Positions 1-11,976 of a stretch of 64,000 nucleotides of DNA are shown in pieces. Every line of letters begins with the position of its first letter. The first letter of the stretch is position 1. The DNA is from Desmodus rotundus. Lineage: Eukaryota; Chordata; Mammalia; Chiroptera; Phyllostomidae. The stretch lies in NCBI RefSeq assembly GCF_022682495.2, contig NC_071392.1, positions 76,344,097 through 76,408,096 on the forward strand, written 5' to 3'. The notes under the pieces were generated by a model. It saw only the letters and a program-made list of their open reading frames with translations, was not told the DNA's origin and ran no database searches. Made by a program: the position numbers and the translations under genes.

Positions 1-956
1 GGAAGTACCTGTACAGCATGGAAATGTTTGAGAGAAAGGTCCCCAGGAATAGTACCTGCAAATGTAGTTCATTTAAAACATTTGTAAGACTATTTTATGT
101 GAGGAAACATGTACAGTGGAAGTTTATGATTTTGAGGAAGCCTGGAGAAAGACAAAGACAAAATGAGTGAGATTTAAACAAAGTCAACATCCCAATTTGT
201 TTTCTCAGCTGTGTTCAGGTTGCTGGTGGGTCACTCAGTAGTGCTAACGGCATGCCATACCTCCATCTACTAGTGAAACCATCTTAATAGGGTGGATTTT
301 CCGCAGCAGGCCTTAAAAGTTTGAAAAAAAAACTATAAACAAATAAATAACCCAAACCTCATAAGGCTGCAAACCCACTAGGGGCCTGGTGAAAAATGTT
401 AACAGCATGGAAATCAGCAGTAATGCACTCAAATTTCATTTTACCTGAATTGCAGCACTAATTTAATTTTGTCTGGTATTCCAGTTACTCATTCAAGTCT
501 GTCTGCCTCCACTTGAATCTAAGCGCTTTGATTGCAAAAATCACGAATTCACACTCATCTTTCTAGTCCCATAGGCCATAACTCTGCATGTAGCCAGACT
601 CGGCAAATACCAAATTGAACAAACACACACAAGTATAATCTAATACTCCCTGTTTAAAGGACCATACTCAAGGTGTCCCCAAGTGGAGGTTGACCACCTG
701 TTGTTTATTAGCTTTAGTCCTGCAACATATTGAACAATGTTTTAATCAATTTATAATAAGCTAATTATGTGAATGGAAATTTTAACTGGTAATCTGAAAA
801 ATGGGTTTCAAAGATAAGTCCCTAAGCCCAGAAAAACATCAACCAAGACAGTGAGAACCTTTTACCTGTGATTCACACCACGCATGACATGCTGCTTCTT
901 GTCAGTATTAGCTACTGGATTTTTTAAAAAGTGGTAATTTTCTAATCTTTACTCAC
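1..956 (-). other. CEP41: CEP41 intron 2 (partial)
   Basis: Sequence downstream, in the sense of transcription, of CEP41 coding exon 2. It starts with the GTGAGT donor (ACTCAC on the plus strand, 951-956) and runs off the left edge of the window. I looked for the next CEP41 exon, which encodes the lysine- and glutamate-rich stretch after DTG, and saw nothing that matches, so exon 3 must lie outside. The interval is AT-rich with no repeat I can name securely. Confidence 0.8.
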
Positions 957-1020
957 CTGTGTCCAGTCTTGACTTGATATGCTGATACTTTGGGTTTTGT
1001 GGTATCCTTTTGGTCAGATA
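957..1020 (-). CDS. CEP41: CEP41 coding exon 2
   Basis: A 64-bp exon of the centrosomal and ciliary protein CEP41. Read on the minus strand in the phase left by exon 1, it encodes YLTKRIPQNP, then KYQ, then HIKSRLDT, and ends on the first base of a Gly codon. I recall the human protein here as YLMKRIPQNPRYQ followed by HIKSRLDTG, so only a couple of residues differ. The acceptor is a T-rich tract ending TTTTAG just outside 1020, and the donor is GTGAGT at 956-951. The exon is too short for an ORF finder. CEP41 localises to centrioles and the ciliary axoneme, where it is needed for tubulin glutamylation (with TTLL6). It is mutated in Joubert syndrome. Its rhodanese-like domain is encoded further downstream, outside the window. 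Confidence 0.95.
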
Positions 1021-2204
1021 CTAAAAAAAATTTAAAAATTCACAATAAATTGGGTTAATGTAAGAATAAGGGTGGCAACGTGGGGAAAGAGTCAGATACT
1101 TAGAGGAACAGAACGAATGCTAAACTTTCAGTGAATTTAAAGATGCAAAGAGCCCAAGAGGTCCAACAATCCCTTCAAAATAGGACTCCAGGACCGCTTG
1201 CTACAGCATCTCTACAGGTGAAGCGGGTTATCTTGTTTCTGTCAAAACATTTCCATTTTTGTCACAATACCCTCATGGCAGTGTGTTCAAAAAGGACTCG
1301 GAAGAAAGCTCTCAAGAATTATTTCTGACACTGAGCCAAAGTTGGTCACTAATTCCCATCCAGTCCACTGCTACAACCCGGAATAAGCCCCTGACTCCGC
1401 GTCAAGAAATCAGTTACGATAACTAACGGCAGCTCTCTCATTCTCCCTTTTAGGTTTACTTTGTTTGATGGTTTACAGGCCATCTCCTTGAGAGCCCCTC
1501 GAGATTATATCCACACCTCCCCTGAAAAGGTAGCGCGCGGCTCCAGACAGAACTGAGCACAGGGCCCAGGCGATGCGCGGCCAGGGCCCGCACCGGCAGG
1601 CCTCTCCCGCCGCCTGCCTGAAGCCTGAGGCTCCACAGCCGTCAGTAGGACAGCATTTGCTCGCGGCGCCACTGGGGCACAGCGCGGGCTCAGGGTAAGT
1701 TTCTGGTCAGCAAGAATGCCTATCTTAGGTCTTCCTTGTCCTGGACCCTGCCAGTGAACTCTGAATCCAAGCTGAAGACATTTACCCATATTGAATTTTA
1801 GTGGCATTTTCAAAAGCCATTAAGCAAGGAAGGCTAATGAATAAAGACATTACAAAACATAGATTTCTTGCTAGGCTTTCTTCTGGCCTACAAGTATGAA
1901 AACCTTACGTTCAGGGGACAGGTAGCTGTGGAATATGAAATCACAACTGGGTAACGACTTTCCAGCTTCATCGTCTGCCACTCACCCACGTGTTCCCAAG
2001 TCAAAGTGGCCCGAATGTTCCCCCAAATGTGCCACGTGTTCAGCTCTCCAGTCATAGCAAATGCGTGCCTTTTCTCAGCCCGTCCTTGGGCAAAACTTCA
2101 CTTCCTCCGTAAGCTGTCGCAGGTGGAATTGGGTACTGCCTTTTCTTGCTTGGCTCCGGAGTATGGACACCCTGCAACAGCGTTTATACCTGCACCTTCC
2201 TCTC

Positions 2205-2290
2205 TAGTCTAGCATTTCCTTGAAGGCAGGAACAATAGCTCCCTCAAATCTGTATGCACCCCGGACTTAGCACTGGGTAGGTAAGTGGAC
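2205..2290 (+). repeat. L2 3'-end fragment
   Basis: Contains the degraded L2 terminal motif order: a cue of 'gaaggcaggaac', then 'tagcactgggtaggtaagtg'. This is the usual L2 'gaggcagggac ... cctggcacatagtaggcgct' region in sense orientation. It is short and diverged. Confidence 0.5.
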
Positions 2291-3997
2291 TGCTATTCGA
2301 TCTGTAAGTGGATATCTCGGATGAGGACTGCATTATAGCCACAGCCAGGCGGTCCCTTAGAGAGCACGTCAAACTTGAAACCCGCATCACCTGCCCTGGA
2401 AAAACACAGGCAACTACGGCATTTAGTTAACTGCTCACAACTGCCATCTGCTATTTTAGTGTCTAAAAGGAAAGAAAAAAATCTCAAAATGAAAAGGTTG
2501 GCCCTTTAGTATTATTTAAAAACTCACTGACATTACCTAGATTTTTTTTACTAAGTAAAACCTTGGCCATGGATGCTTAGCACTGGTCCTCAGATGTGGG
2601 TGGGGGGACCCCTGAGAGGTTTTATCCTGAGAGAAGGGTTTCTCTGTCTGATCAGCGACCTGCTGTCTAGAAGGGAAAGTGCCTCTAATGCCAATTTCAG
2701 CTCCTTCCTAGATGTAGATGAGGATGAAGATTCTTAAGTGAAAGAAAATATTCAAAGATTAAAAAGGGGGACTTCCCCAGAGAAAGGCAATATCACAGCA
2801 AAAATAAAACAAAAACCAAAAAGCGAACAGGAAAACCAGGAAAAACACATTCCTGGTAAATTGAGTCAAGAAAAGCTAATACTAGAATTCAGTTATCTTA
2901 GGCTTTTCTCTTTTCTATCTTGCTCTCCGTATTTTGTAATTTCTATATGCTATTTCCTGTTTTCACTTTTGTTTTGTTTTTCCCATCGTTGCCTAGCAAG
3001 GCTTCTTTTGAGAAATTCCAGGCCAGTCTCTGCTGAACCAAGGGGATTTGTCCATACCTAAGCCAACATAGCTGAGAAGTGAGGGTGTCCCTGGGGACCA
3101 GGTGTGGTGGCAGCAGAATGACGGGGGGAGTGCAGACAGCTGCAGCCGCTGAGCCCTTCCCGCCCCTGGTTCTCCCTCACACAGACTAATGAGAAATCCA
3201 TACGCTGCAGTAGGGAAATGTAGTGTTTCTTTCCCATTTCGGTCCAACTGCTCGTTCCTGACTTTCTAGTACCAACCGCGACGTGAAATCACTTGCGCTG
3301 CACTCTAAGCAGAGCACCGGAGGTTTTAGGGAACTGCCATACTTTTTTCATTAAAATTCTTGCCTTGGGGTGACTGTTTCATGACCTACTGACCAACTGG
3401 CTTTCTTTTTTTCAATTACATAAACAGGATGGGATGGTGGAAAGTGAAAGAACTGGGAAAGAAGCTATTTCAAGGAAAACCGTTCATTCAACAAAGCCTT
3501 ACTGGGTGCCAAGCATTCACTCGGGGGACATTCACTGGTGCCTTCTAGGAGCAAGCCACTGTTCTGAGGACACAGAGGTGCAAAAGCCTTAGCCGTCCAG
3601 CTCTCGCTGATGCTGGAAAGAAAGACAACTGAACAACGAGGTGGCACATTGATAAACAAGGAGAGGGAGGCAGGGGATGCAACAGGAGCCTGTAAGATTG
3701 GCCCCTAAGTCGGACCAAAAAAAGGCAAGAACCATTCCCTGAAGGTGACTTCTCGGCTGAAATCTGAGGGCCAGGTTAGTTAGCCAGGCTAAAGGAGTGG
3801 AGGGTGGGAGCTACCAGGTTCCTGGGAACTGGTAGATGGAGATGCTGAGAAGGTTCGTGTCTGTGGTATTATTACAGGCTCTTTGGGGGCAGCCAAAGGG
3901 GGCATTGTGGGGTCAGTGGAGGTTGGAGAGACAGACAGGAGCAGATCCTAAAGGACGTTGTATCCACACTAAGAACTCTGGATTTTATCCAGTAGAT

Positions 3998-4218
3998 AAC
4001 TGGTTCTCAAACAAGGGCAATTTCCCCCCTCCCCGCCCCAAGGGGCAATTGTCAATGTTTGGAGACATTTTAGGTTGTTAGAACTGGGTGGTGGGTGGGC
4101 TACTGGCACCTATGAGTAGAGGCCACGGATGCTACTAAACGTCCTACAATGACAAAGTCCTCGTAACAAAGAATGAGCTGGCCCCAAATGTCGATGGTGC
4201 TGAAGTTGAAAAACCCTA
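3998..4218 (+). mobile_element. hAT-Charlie-type MITE
   Basis: Begins 'tggttctcaaacaaggg' and ends 'gttgaaaaaccctag', which are degraded complementary termini of a common mammalian hAT-type nonautonomous element. The internal 'ggagacattttaggttgt' and 'gaggccacggatgctac' blocks are also characteristic. It lies inside an L2 copy, so it inserted after the L2. Confidence 0.7.
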
Positions 4219-4344
4219 GTGGGGGTGGTGGGAAGTCACGGAAGACAGTTTGAGGGGTGATGAGACTGTATTTCTGTTTGAGAAAGACCACTTTGGCAGT
4301 GCTCTGGAGAGCTTTCAGGGTCACAGTCAAGGGTGGGCACATGT

Positions 4345-4505
4345 GCCCTGCCAAGTAGCTTCATTGGTTACAGTGTCCTTCCCACACGCTGGGACTGGGG
4401 GTCGATCACGGGTCAGGGCACACATGAGAATCAACCGATGAATGCATACATAAGTGGAGCAACGAACTGATGTTTCTCTTTCTCTCTCAAATCAGTTTAA
4501 AAATG
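4345..4505 (+). mobile_element. Bat tRNA-derived SINE (Ves-like, diverged)
   Basis: Shows a tRNA-like head ('gtagcttcattggttac', then 'gggggtcgatcacggg'), followed by 'gtcagggcacacatgag' and 'gatgtttctctttctctctc'. This is the layout of chiropteran Ves-type SINEs: an A box, a B box, then the fixed 3' part with CT-rich sequence. It carries the longer 'gaatgcatacataagtggagcaac' 3' part rather than the one seen at 20.4 kb, so it is an older or different subfamily. Confidence 0.75.
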
Positions 4506-6204
4506 GACACACAAAGATGAGTTAAGAGGCGTGCACTAAGAGGATCTGTGTCCTAAGGAAGTCACAGTAGAGACGAGGGGGAAGAGACAGTGTCAAAAAA
4601 ATGTTTGAGATGTGAAATCAATGACTTAAAACTCACTGGTGTAACGGGGGAGGACAATGACACCACTCCCCCAACGAGGGACCTCAGGAAGAAGTGAACA
4701 CTGAAAAACACGGTGTGTTCCGTGTGGGGCATGTTGAACAGGAGGTGTCTGTGGGTCATCCCAGATGGAAGTGGCGAGCTGGCTGTTTGGGTCGGGAGGC
4801 CAGGAGGGGTCTGGCCGAGAAAAAACAAGCCTTGGGAGTTGTCAGCATAGAGGCAGCAGAGGAAACCATTGGATCGGACAGATCGCTGTCAGAGAGCGTG
4901 TAGCCTGAGAAGAAGAACCCCGCCATTTAAGGCCGGGTGGAGAAAAGTGTCGCAGATGAGACTCAGAAGAGGACAGAGGAAAGTGGGTCGTGAAAATTGG
5001 AGCATCGGGAAGAAAGGAGTGGTCATCAGAGATGTGTGCTGTCTAGTCAGCGAAAGCGAACGCGGGCCAAGTAAGAGAACAACAGGCAAGTGGACGTGGA
5101 CTGAGTAAACCAGTACTGCTGACAGGCAGTATTGCTAGTCGTTGCTAGTCACGCGGGATATCGCTGACGGCGCTGGTGGCTGTGGTGACGGTACACCGAC
5201 CGTCAGAGTGAAAACAGCAGGCTGGGTGTGAGGGGAAGCAGCAGGGAAGAAGTGCACAGTGGCCAGATGGTCATTTTTACCCCCTTGAGAGTTGCTAAGG
5301 AATGGTTTTTGCTGTTGTTTTGGAAGAGAGATTGGATGAGGTTTAGATCAACTAATGGACTAGATGGGCTAATGGACTAGATAAGAAAGGGCTGGAAATG
5401 AGGCAGGAGGGCAGGTATGGAAACAGGGAGAGGACGAGGACCGGTGCCCAGATGGAAGGGTCAGCTGTGGAAACACGGTGTTTAAGATAAAGATGTAAGC
5501 GAGGGGCTCATGATGAAGTTCCCATTCGGAGACACTGAGAAAGTTCATGTTTGTGGTATTATTCCAGGCCGCCAAAGACCCTTTCGAGAACTTACACTTT
5601 AGGGTGGTCAAAAGACAATGCCCTGGCCAGCCACGCCACCCTAGCTACTTAAGTTCCATTCAGCTTTCAAGAGCCAGCACAGACTCATCTTCCAGGAAGA
5701 CTGCTCCGCAGGCACCAGTCTGACAGAAGTCCCTTCCCGGCGCGGGCTGCCACAGCGCTCGGTACCATTCGCACTCCTCACTCCTGGGACTTGGGCTCCG
5801 GGCTCTACCTTGTAGATCTCTGTGGCCGTTACAAGGCCTGGCCCTTGTGTGACAGCAGCAAGGACTGCCAAATGGGAAGACGGTCCTGAGACCGGAGCCA
5901 CGTGCAGTGTGCAGGCTCGTGCCACGTGGGCAGCACAAACATTGAGGGCTCTCGGAGTGTGAAACGAAGAAACAGCTCACACACTGGGGGTGAAAAGGGC
6001 GAATTCGTGAAAGAAATGGGACTGTGTTTTAAGGGTTGAGCTTCTATGGATAAAAAGATGGGGGAAAAGGATGGGAAAAGTATTCCACGTGGAGAAATTT
6101 TTAATAGCAAACCATCTTTAGCAGCATGCGTAGGGAACGGCACATTTGCTGGGCGCTTTCCTGGAGAAGGCCCAAGCACAACTGCAACAATAGCGAAGGT
6201 AATC

Positions 6205-6450
6205 AGCGAACATTTACCCAGCACTCCACTGTGTCGTCAGGCACTCCCTAAGCACTTACCCCCATTGTCTTATTTAATCTTCACAACCACCCGCGAGGGA
6301 AATGTCATTATCCTCATCTTACATACTGGGAAACAGAGGAATAGAGAGGTGGGGTGGCTCACTGAGCTTCCTGCGCTTCTAGGAGTGGTGGAAGCTGGAT
6401 TTAAGCTGGGTGGTCGGGTTCTAGAGCCTCAACTCTTACTGCAGCCTCAC
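6205..6450 (-). repeat. MIR SINE (antisense)
   Basis: Reads as the complement of a MIR: 'cttatttaatcttcacaacc', then 'cattatcctcatcttacata', then 'gaaacagaggaatagagagg', and finally the complement of the tRNA-derived head near 6420. This is the standard order for an inverted MIR. Confidence 0.8.
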
Positions 6451-7344
6451 TCTGGCATGAGCTCTGAATATGGGGTCCACTGATGGGTTTTAGGATATTC
6501 ATGAGTCCTATGAAACTGTCGTGTGAGTTTCTGGGGAAAGGGTCCTTAGCTTTCACCAAATTTTCAAAGGAGTTTATAATTGCCCCCAAAAGAACCACAG
6601 GGGTATGGAATCCTGTGGCGGAAGGGTGGACATGGATGGGCAGACTCCCAGTGGAGAACCCTGAATGGACGAGGCCCTGAAGACAGTGGATGGAAGTAAA
6701 AATACTGAGCCGTGGGACACACAATCAAAAGAGTGTTTGGCAGATTCCTAACATACACAAGTAAGACTGGGTTTTGTGAAATACGTGGATGTTGGAGAAG
6801 AAGGGAGAAAATGGGAAGTTGACAATAGGATTTTTCTGAAAGAAAATGACCAAAAACTTGAGTGAGACTGTCTGAATCCCAAATCACTAAAATTGATGAG
6901 ATTTTCTGACTTCCCACCTCTCTCAAAACGGAACTCACAAGGCTGTTCACATCTCCATCGCAACATACGTAATAAGATTTACATTTACAAGATTTAAAAA
7001 AATACCATTATACATTTTTGTTCAGAATTTTTCTACTCACTTCCTTTGTAGAGAGGAAGTCCATAAAATGAAGGGAGTGGGTGTCAATTTTCAAAGTCTC
7101 ATGTTAGGCAATCTCGCATTTAAAATAGATCTTTTAATGGAAAACATTTTCCTTTAATGGGAATTTTAATTTGGTCCAGTTCTACTGATTTCAAATAACA
7201 ACTTTGACCCATGATCCTGGGTTTCCCTGGGTTCTATCTTCTCAATCTATAGGTTCTCTGCAGACCAAATATTTAGGTTGAATTCCATTTGTAAGCTTCT
7301 GATTTCTCGATAGAGAACGCCAGCCGTGACATCTTCCAGCTTAG

Positions 7345-7475
7345 ACGTATGTTCATTTACTCGTTTAACAAATATTTAAGGAACAACTGTCGTGTGCCAG
7401 GCAGTGGGACAATGCAGACAAGGACCCTATCTTCTGTTCCTGTAAGTGTGCCAGAAATAAACTAGCAAATAAAAG
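7345..7475 (-). repeat. L2 3' end (antisense)
   Basis: 'ttaacaaatatttaaggaac' followed by 'gtgtgccaggcagtgggac' and 'gacaaggaccctatcttc' is the inverted L2 3' end. Confidence 0.75.
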
Positions 7476-8274
7476 AATTACAGCCCACGACCTACTGGCT
7501 GAAGACAGCACACTGAACAAGTGCATCTAACTTCCCTTCCTTCCCAAACCTCAGTAAAACCCCACGGGAAGGACATTATTTTAGGGACATAATGCTCAAA
7601 ACACAGAGAGTGGGAGAAGTGATAGCAATAGATTTCTGAAGTCCAGAACTAAACACACTAACAAGTGAAAATGGCTCGATGGACTCAAAGGGAAAGCCAA
7701 GAACACTTCTTAACAGACTTAGGAATTGACAGGGCCGGGCACCTCCAAAGGAGGGCATAAAAGGAGTAGTTGAAATAAGGAAGGCTGGTTGAAGACTGAC
7801 TGAGAAGCAACTGGAACTCCAAAACCTTCTCCCCTCTGTGCCATGGGGTGGCTGCCTCTCCCCCACCATGGCACGTATCTGTAGCTTTGGTCCCCGAAAA
7901 GGACTTCTGGACTGGGAGGTCTCCAGCCACCGGGAAAGGCGGAGATACATTACTGAAAACAGGGGGATTAAACAAATGATGCATACCAGTGTTGAGATTT
8001 AGCTCCAGTCCTAATTCCTCCAGGAATTCAACTGGGCTTTTACTCTCAGGAGAGTGGGGTGCTCTGAGGTACACGAACAGCCTGGAGAAAAGAGATGAAG
8101 GGAGGGAACACTGGGAGAGGGAGTCCCCCAATCATGGCTCAGTGAGATCTTTCTGCAATTAAGCTCATCAGCACCAAGCCTCTCCCAAGTATATGAAGAT
8201 CCCAATCACATTTTTAAGTCTCCTACATGAAAACGTAAATTAACAATTGAGGAATACAAGAAGCCTGAGAACAC

Positions 8275-8640
8275 TGCTATAGACTGAATTGTGCCCCCGC
8301 CCCAAAGTCATACATTGAAGCCCCAGTCCCCAATGGAACTGTATTTGGAGACGGGGCCTTTAGAGGCAATTCACGTTAAATGAGTACACGGGTAGGGCAC
8401 CAGTCCAACAGGTTGGTGTGCTTATAAAAGACACCAGACAGCCTGTGCCTTTTCCGCATGTGCACAGAAACGTCATGTGAGCACATCTGTAAGCCAGGGG
8501 AGACCTCTCACTGGAAACCAAACTGGCCAGCAGTTTGACCTTGACCTTTCCAGCCGCCCAACGTATGAGAAAAAACCGTGTGTCGTGTAAGCCACCCAAT
8601 CTGTGGTATTTTGCTGTGACAGCTCAGGCTTACTAATACA
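8275..8640 (+). mobile_element. MaLR-type solo LTR
   Basis: Starts 'tgctatagactgaattgtgc' and ends 'gcttactaataca', the usual TG...CA termini of an ERVL-MaLR LTR. Internal landmarks are 'gtatttggagacggggcctt' and 'gtaagccacccaatctgtgg'. The flanking 5 bp, aacac and aacat, match at 4 of 5 and look like the target-site duplication. No internal retroviral sequence is attached. Confidence 0.8.
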
Positions 8641-8934
8641 AACATCTCCAACAAAACAAAAAGAAAAATAGCAGTTTGGGGGAAACTGAGACCACATAGG
8701 GGAAAAAGTATTTCAAAACACTATTAGAGAAATGAAAACACACGTCCACACAAAAACTGGTACAGGCGTGTGCCACTGAACAGCGAGTGTACGTTCTGAG
8801 AAATGCAGTTGGTGGTTTCAGCATTGTGCACACAGCGTACAACGCACTTGCACAAACCTAGATGATGGAGCCCGCTCCATGTCTAGGCCACGGCTCGGTC
8901 TAGACAGGCCATTATCTATATGCCACATAATGGG

Positions 8935-9630
8935 TGTAGTATATGCCATTGTTGTAGGTATTCAGACAATTTCTAAAAAAAACCTAAATGTAAACTTACC
9001 ATTCAACCCCGCAACTGTACTCCTAGACATCTATCCCCGAGAAATGAAAATTCGTGTCACACAAATAACGGTACCCCAACGTTCATACCTTTATTTGTAA
9101 TAGCCCCAAACTGAAAGCAACCAAGTGCCCCACAACCGCTGAATGGTTAAACAAACTGTTATGCATCCACCCCACAGAATACTAATCAGCAATAAAAAGG
9201 AATGAACCGTTGCTACAGGCAACAACTTGGATGCATTATCCTGGTGAGAAAAAGCCAGGCTTAAAAGGTCACATACTGTTTGATTCCATTTATGTAATAT
9301 TCTCAAAATGACAGAACTGCAGAAATGGAGAACACATTAGCGGTTGCCAGGAGATGCTGTAGTGACAGAATAGTTCTCTATCTTGATTGCAAAATCTACA
9401 CATATGCAAATCTTGATTATATTAAATCTGCACCAGATAAAAAGCCCTAGAACTATACACGCAGTGTATAAATGCCAATTTTCTGGTTTGATATTGTATT
9501 ATACTTATGTAAAAAATTATGACTGGGAGAATCTGGAGGAAGGGCCTATGGGACGACTTTGTACTATCTCTGCGAATTTCTGAGAATCTATATTCATTTC
9601 AAAATAAAAGTTTCTAAGAAGGACGTCAGA
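8935..9630 (+). repeat. Old L1 3' end (sense)
   Basis: The end of L1 ORF2 and the 3' UTR. 'cattcaaccccgcaactgta', 'gtaatagccccaaactgaaa', 'ggaatgaaccgttgctacag' and 'gattccatttatgtaatatt' occur in the order seen in old mammalian L1M elements. It ends in an A-rich 'caaaataaaagtttc'. The frame is broken many times. Confidence 0.8.
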
Positions 9631-9639
9631 GTCTAAAAC

Positions 9640-10260
9640 AGCTCTTACAAATTAAAAACATGATGGCGGAAATTAAAAACTCAATAAAAGGTTTGGAAGA
9701 TAAAGTTAAACAACTATCCCAAAAAGGGCAAAACGACAAAGATGTGGAACAGGAGACAACATTTTAAAAAGTCGGAGAGCCAGTTATGTAGAAGCAACAT
9801 CGGGATAATGAGCTCAAGAAAGAGAGGATGGAGAAAATGGGAGGGAGGAAACTCAACAACAGTAATTCAAAAAAATATTACAGAACAAAAAATCTTCAGT
9901 TTCTGGTGCCCACCGACATGGGTGAAAGCAGACTCAAAGCAAGGAATATCTCTGTGAAAGATCCTAACACTTAGGACAAAGAGAAGATTCTACAAGCTTC
10001 CGGAAAGGAAAACTCAAGTCGCATGCAAAGGAAGAGAATGGCTTTGGACTTCGGCAGGGCAACACTGGCTGCTAAAAGACTACAATGTTCAAGATGCTCA
10101 TGATTTCCAACTGAGAATTCTATACTCAACCAAACTATCGGGCAAATAAATATGAAGGTAGAGTAGTAATATTTTTAGACATATATACAAATATTTGTTT
10201 TTTATGCACTCTTTCTCAAGACTACAGGAAACTGTGCTCCAATAAACCAAGAGAGTAAGC
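9640..10260 (+). repeat. L1/HAL1 ORF1-derived fragment (sense)
   Basis: Contains decayed ORF1 signatures: 'gagaagattctacaagcttc', 'gaattctatactcaacc' and 'ctttctcaagactacagg'. It follows the L1 3' end at 9630, so it is a separate insertion or a rearranged part. Confidence 0.6.
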
Positions 10261-10289
10261 CGGACATCTTCATTCGGACGCTATTGTAT

Positions 10290-11230
10290 AATCGCACGTC
10301 CCTGCTCCTCCTCCCCGCACTTCGCTTTCCCCCACATTCCTGACTTGTTAGCGCTATCAGCACCGACGACTAGCGGCCCACGCTGGGGACCTAAGTCATC
10401 CGTCCCTTCCTCACTTCTCCAAGCTAATCACGAAGTCTGATGACTTTACCCCCTAAACATTTCTCAACTCTGTCCCTTGTTCTATGGCTTACTTTAGGTT
10501 TGTAACATAATTACTGCCCAAGCAATTTCCCTATCCCCAGTCTGGGGCTCCTCAAAGCCCTTCTCCACAATGTGTCTCAACCACATGCCGAAAATGCAAA
10601 TCGGACCATGTCACTCTTTACTTAAACCTCTTCAAAAGCTTCTTGAGTTCTGAACAGCAGACAAGATACAGTCGTGGCAGGCTGCCACTCTCCGCACCTG
10701 CCTCCCCCACCTCCCTGGTGGAGATTACAACCTATCACGGCACTCTCCTGCAGAGCCTAAACTCGGCCTCACGCCTTTCTCAACAGAGCTCACAGGCATC
10801 CGTCATGAGCTGAAACTGCCTGCGACTCGTATTCAGCAGAGCGGCCAGGAGTTGTCGCCAGGCACAGGAGGCCCTCGCAGACTCCACTCCCACCGCCAGC
10901 TGCACAGCGCACTGCCCCTCCCTCGGCTCACGCCTCCTTAACTTGATTCACCTAGTCCTGTCTGTAGTGCCTCTTCGTGTGGCTCCTAACCGTGCCACTC
11001 AGGCCATCTCCAGCACCCCCCTCTCCCGAAGCTGGGTTCTCTTTCCTCTGTGCCCTCTCGACACCTCGCTCCCAAGCACACTGCATTCAAATTCTGTTCA
11101 CAGGTTTTCCCCACTAGACTGAACTTACTAAGGGACAAAGGCCTTGGCTTACTTCCTCTGTGCTTCTAGCACCTATGGCAAGGTGGGCAATAAGCGCTAG
11201 TGGAAATTAAATGAACACAAATGCAGCGGG
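10290..11230 (+). repeat. L2 LINE (sense)
   Basis: Shows 'gcaaatcggaccatgtcact', then 'cttcaaaagcttcttgagtt', a cysteine- and proline-rich 'cctgcctcccccacctcc' block and a terminal 'aagggacaaaggccttg' to 'gcaataagcgctagtgg'. This is the order along an L2 3' half. A second L2-like 3' piece, with 'gactgtaaaccctgtgaggg', lies at about 11430-11525. Confidence 0.65.
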
Positions 11231-11733
11231 GCACTAGGGGTGAAACAGACAACCAAGTAAACAGTCCTGTGGGGTGGGACAAAAATTAATGTCATATTTT
11301 GCATCCTTTACCAAAGGCTTGGTCTGCTTATTCCTGTTCTTTCTGTACCCCCATACTAAGAAATGATGGCTCTTTTTAATTCTGTTCCTTTAGTGTTCCG
11401 GGGCTTCAATCGGATGTCACTTATTTTCGATCTGCTGCTCCTAGACTGTAAACCCTGTGAGGGAAGGGGCTGTGTCTTTATGCACTTCGCTCCTCTGGGC
11501 GACAAGCGCCAGTGTACAGTAAGCACGTGTGGGGTGATGGCCCCTCAGCGCAGGAGGGCGGACACAACTCCGCGTCCCCCAGGCCCGCCCCGCCTCCCTC
11601 CAGACCCCTCCTCACGCCGGCCCCTTCCCGCCTTCCCGACGGCGGAAGTCGCCGGCTGCTCTTCCCTGCCCACGTGGAGCCTTTTCCGGTGCGCCCGCCC
11701 CCTCCGCCTCTCCGATCCGGACCTGACCCTCAC

Positions 11734-11766
11734 CTCAGGATTCCCAATGTGCCTCCGGACAGACAT
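11734..11766 (-). CDS. CEP41: CEP41 coding exon 1 (start codon)
   Basis: Eleven codons, MSVRRHIGNPE, followed directly by a GTGAGG splice donor. The human protein starts MSLRRHIGNPE, a single conservative difference. The codon for Glu is complete, so the exon ends in phase 0, and exon 2 (957-1020) continues with Tyr, as in the known protein. The ATG at 11766 lies inside the CpG island, with CCAAT boxes 110-137 bp upstream. Reading straight through the donor gives a 73-residue ORF, but that extension is intronic. Because this is only the N-terminus, no domain is visible. The identification rests on exon sequence, phase, and synteny with MEST. Confidence 0.95.
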
Positions 11767-11961
11767 ATTTGCTCCAAACGACCACGCTCAGGGTTCTAGC
11801 CTCACCGGTCGCCTCTAACCCTAGCTTCCTACCCCCACTACTTCGCTCAGCCGCCTCCCTACAACCTCTTCTCCCATTGGTCTGCCTTCCCCGGCCAGCC
11901 AATAGGGGCCCTGTTTACTCCGACTTCGTAAGGTCACGGTAAAGCGAGACTCGCCTCAATG

Positions 11962-11976
11962 GTTGCCAAGGGCAAC
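11962..11976. promoter_or_regulatory. RFX X-box in CEP41 promoter
   Basis: GTTGCCAAGGGCAAC is a perfect inverted repeat of GTTGCC with a 3-bp spacer. This is the X-box format bound by RFX factors, which drive ciliary genes. It lies about 200 bp upstream of the CEP41 start codon, a usual distance for X-boxes of ciliary genes. Confidence 0.75.

Larger units (their letters stand above)
3690..5080 (-). repeat. L2 LINE (antisense), interrupted
   Basis: An old L2 read in antisense. It shows the series 'ggtgacttctcggctgaaatctgag', a 'ggattttatcc' block, 'aagaccactttggcag' and 'gagttgtcagcatagagg', in the order of the L2 complement. An hAT MITE (3998-4218) and a bat SINE (about 4345-4505) interrupt it. 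Similarity seems to fade near 5080; 5080-5610 may be more of the same element. Short ORFs across it are chance. Confidence 0.6.
1021..11733 (-). other. CEP41: CEP41 intron 1
   Basis: A 10.7-kb intron between coding exons 1 and 2. It starts with GTGAGG on the minus strand next to 11733 and ends with a long T-rich tract and AG next to 1020. Phase 0 is kept across it: Glu is complete in exon 1 and Tyr starts exon 2. It contains the L2, MIR, MaLR, L1, hAT and SINE copies listed separately. The stretches 1021-2200, 2290-3690, 5610-6200, 6450-7350 and 7480-8270 hold no gene and no repeat I can name confidently. The region 7500-8200 has the look of very old interspersed-repeat sequence. Confidence 0.9.

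Noticed and set aside
11545..11766. 73-codon minus-strand ORF as a complete small protein
   Set aside because: Only the first 11 codons are CEP41. A GTGAGG donor follows and the known protein continues in exon 2 at 957-1020.
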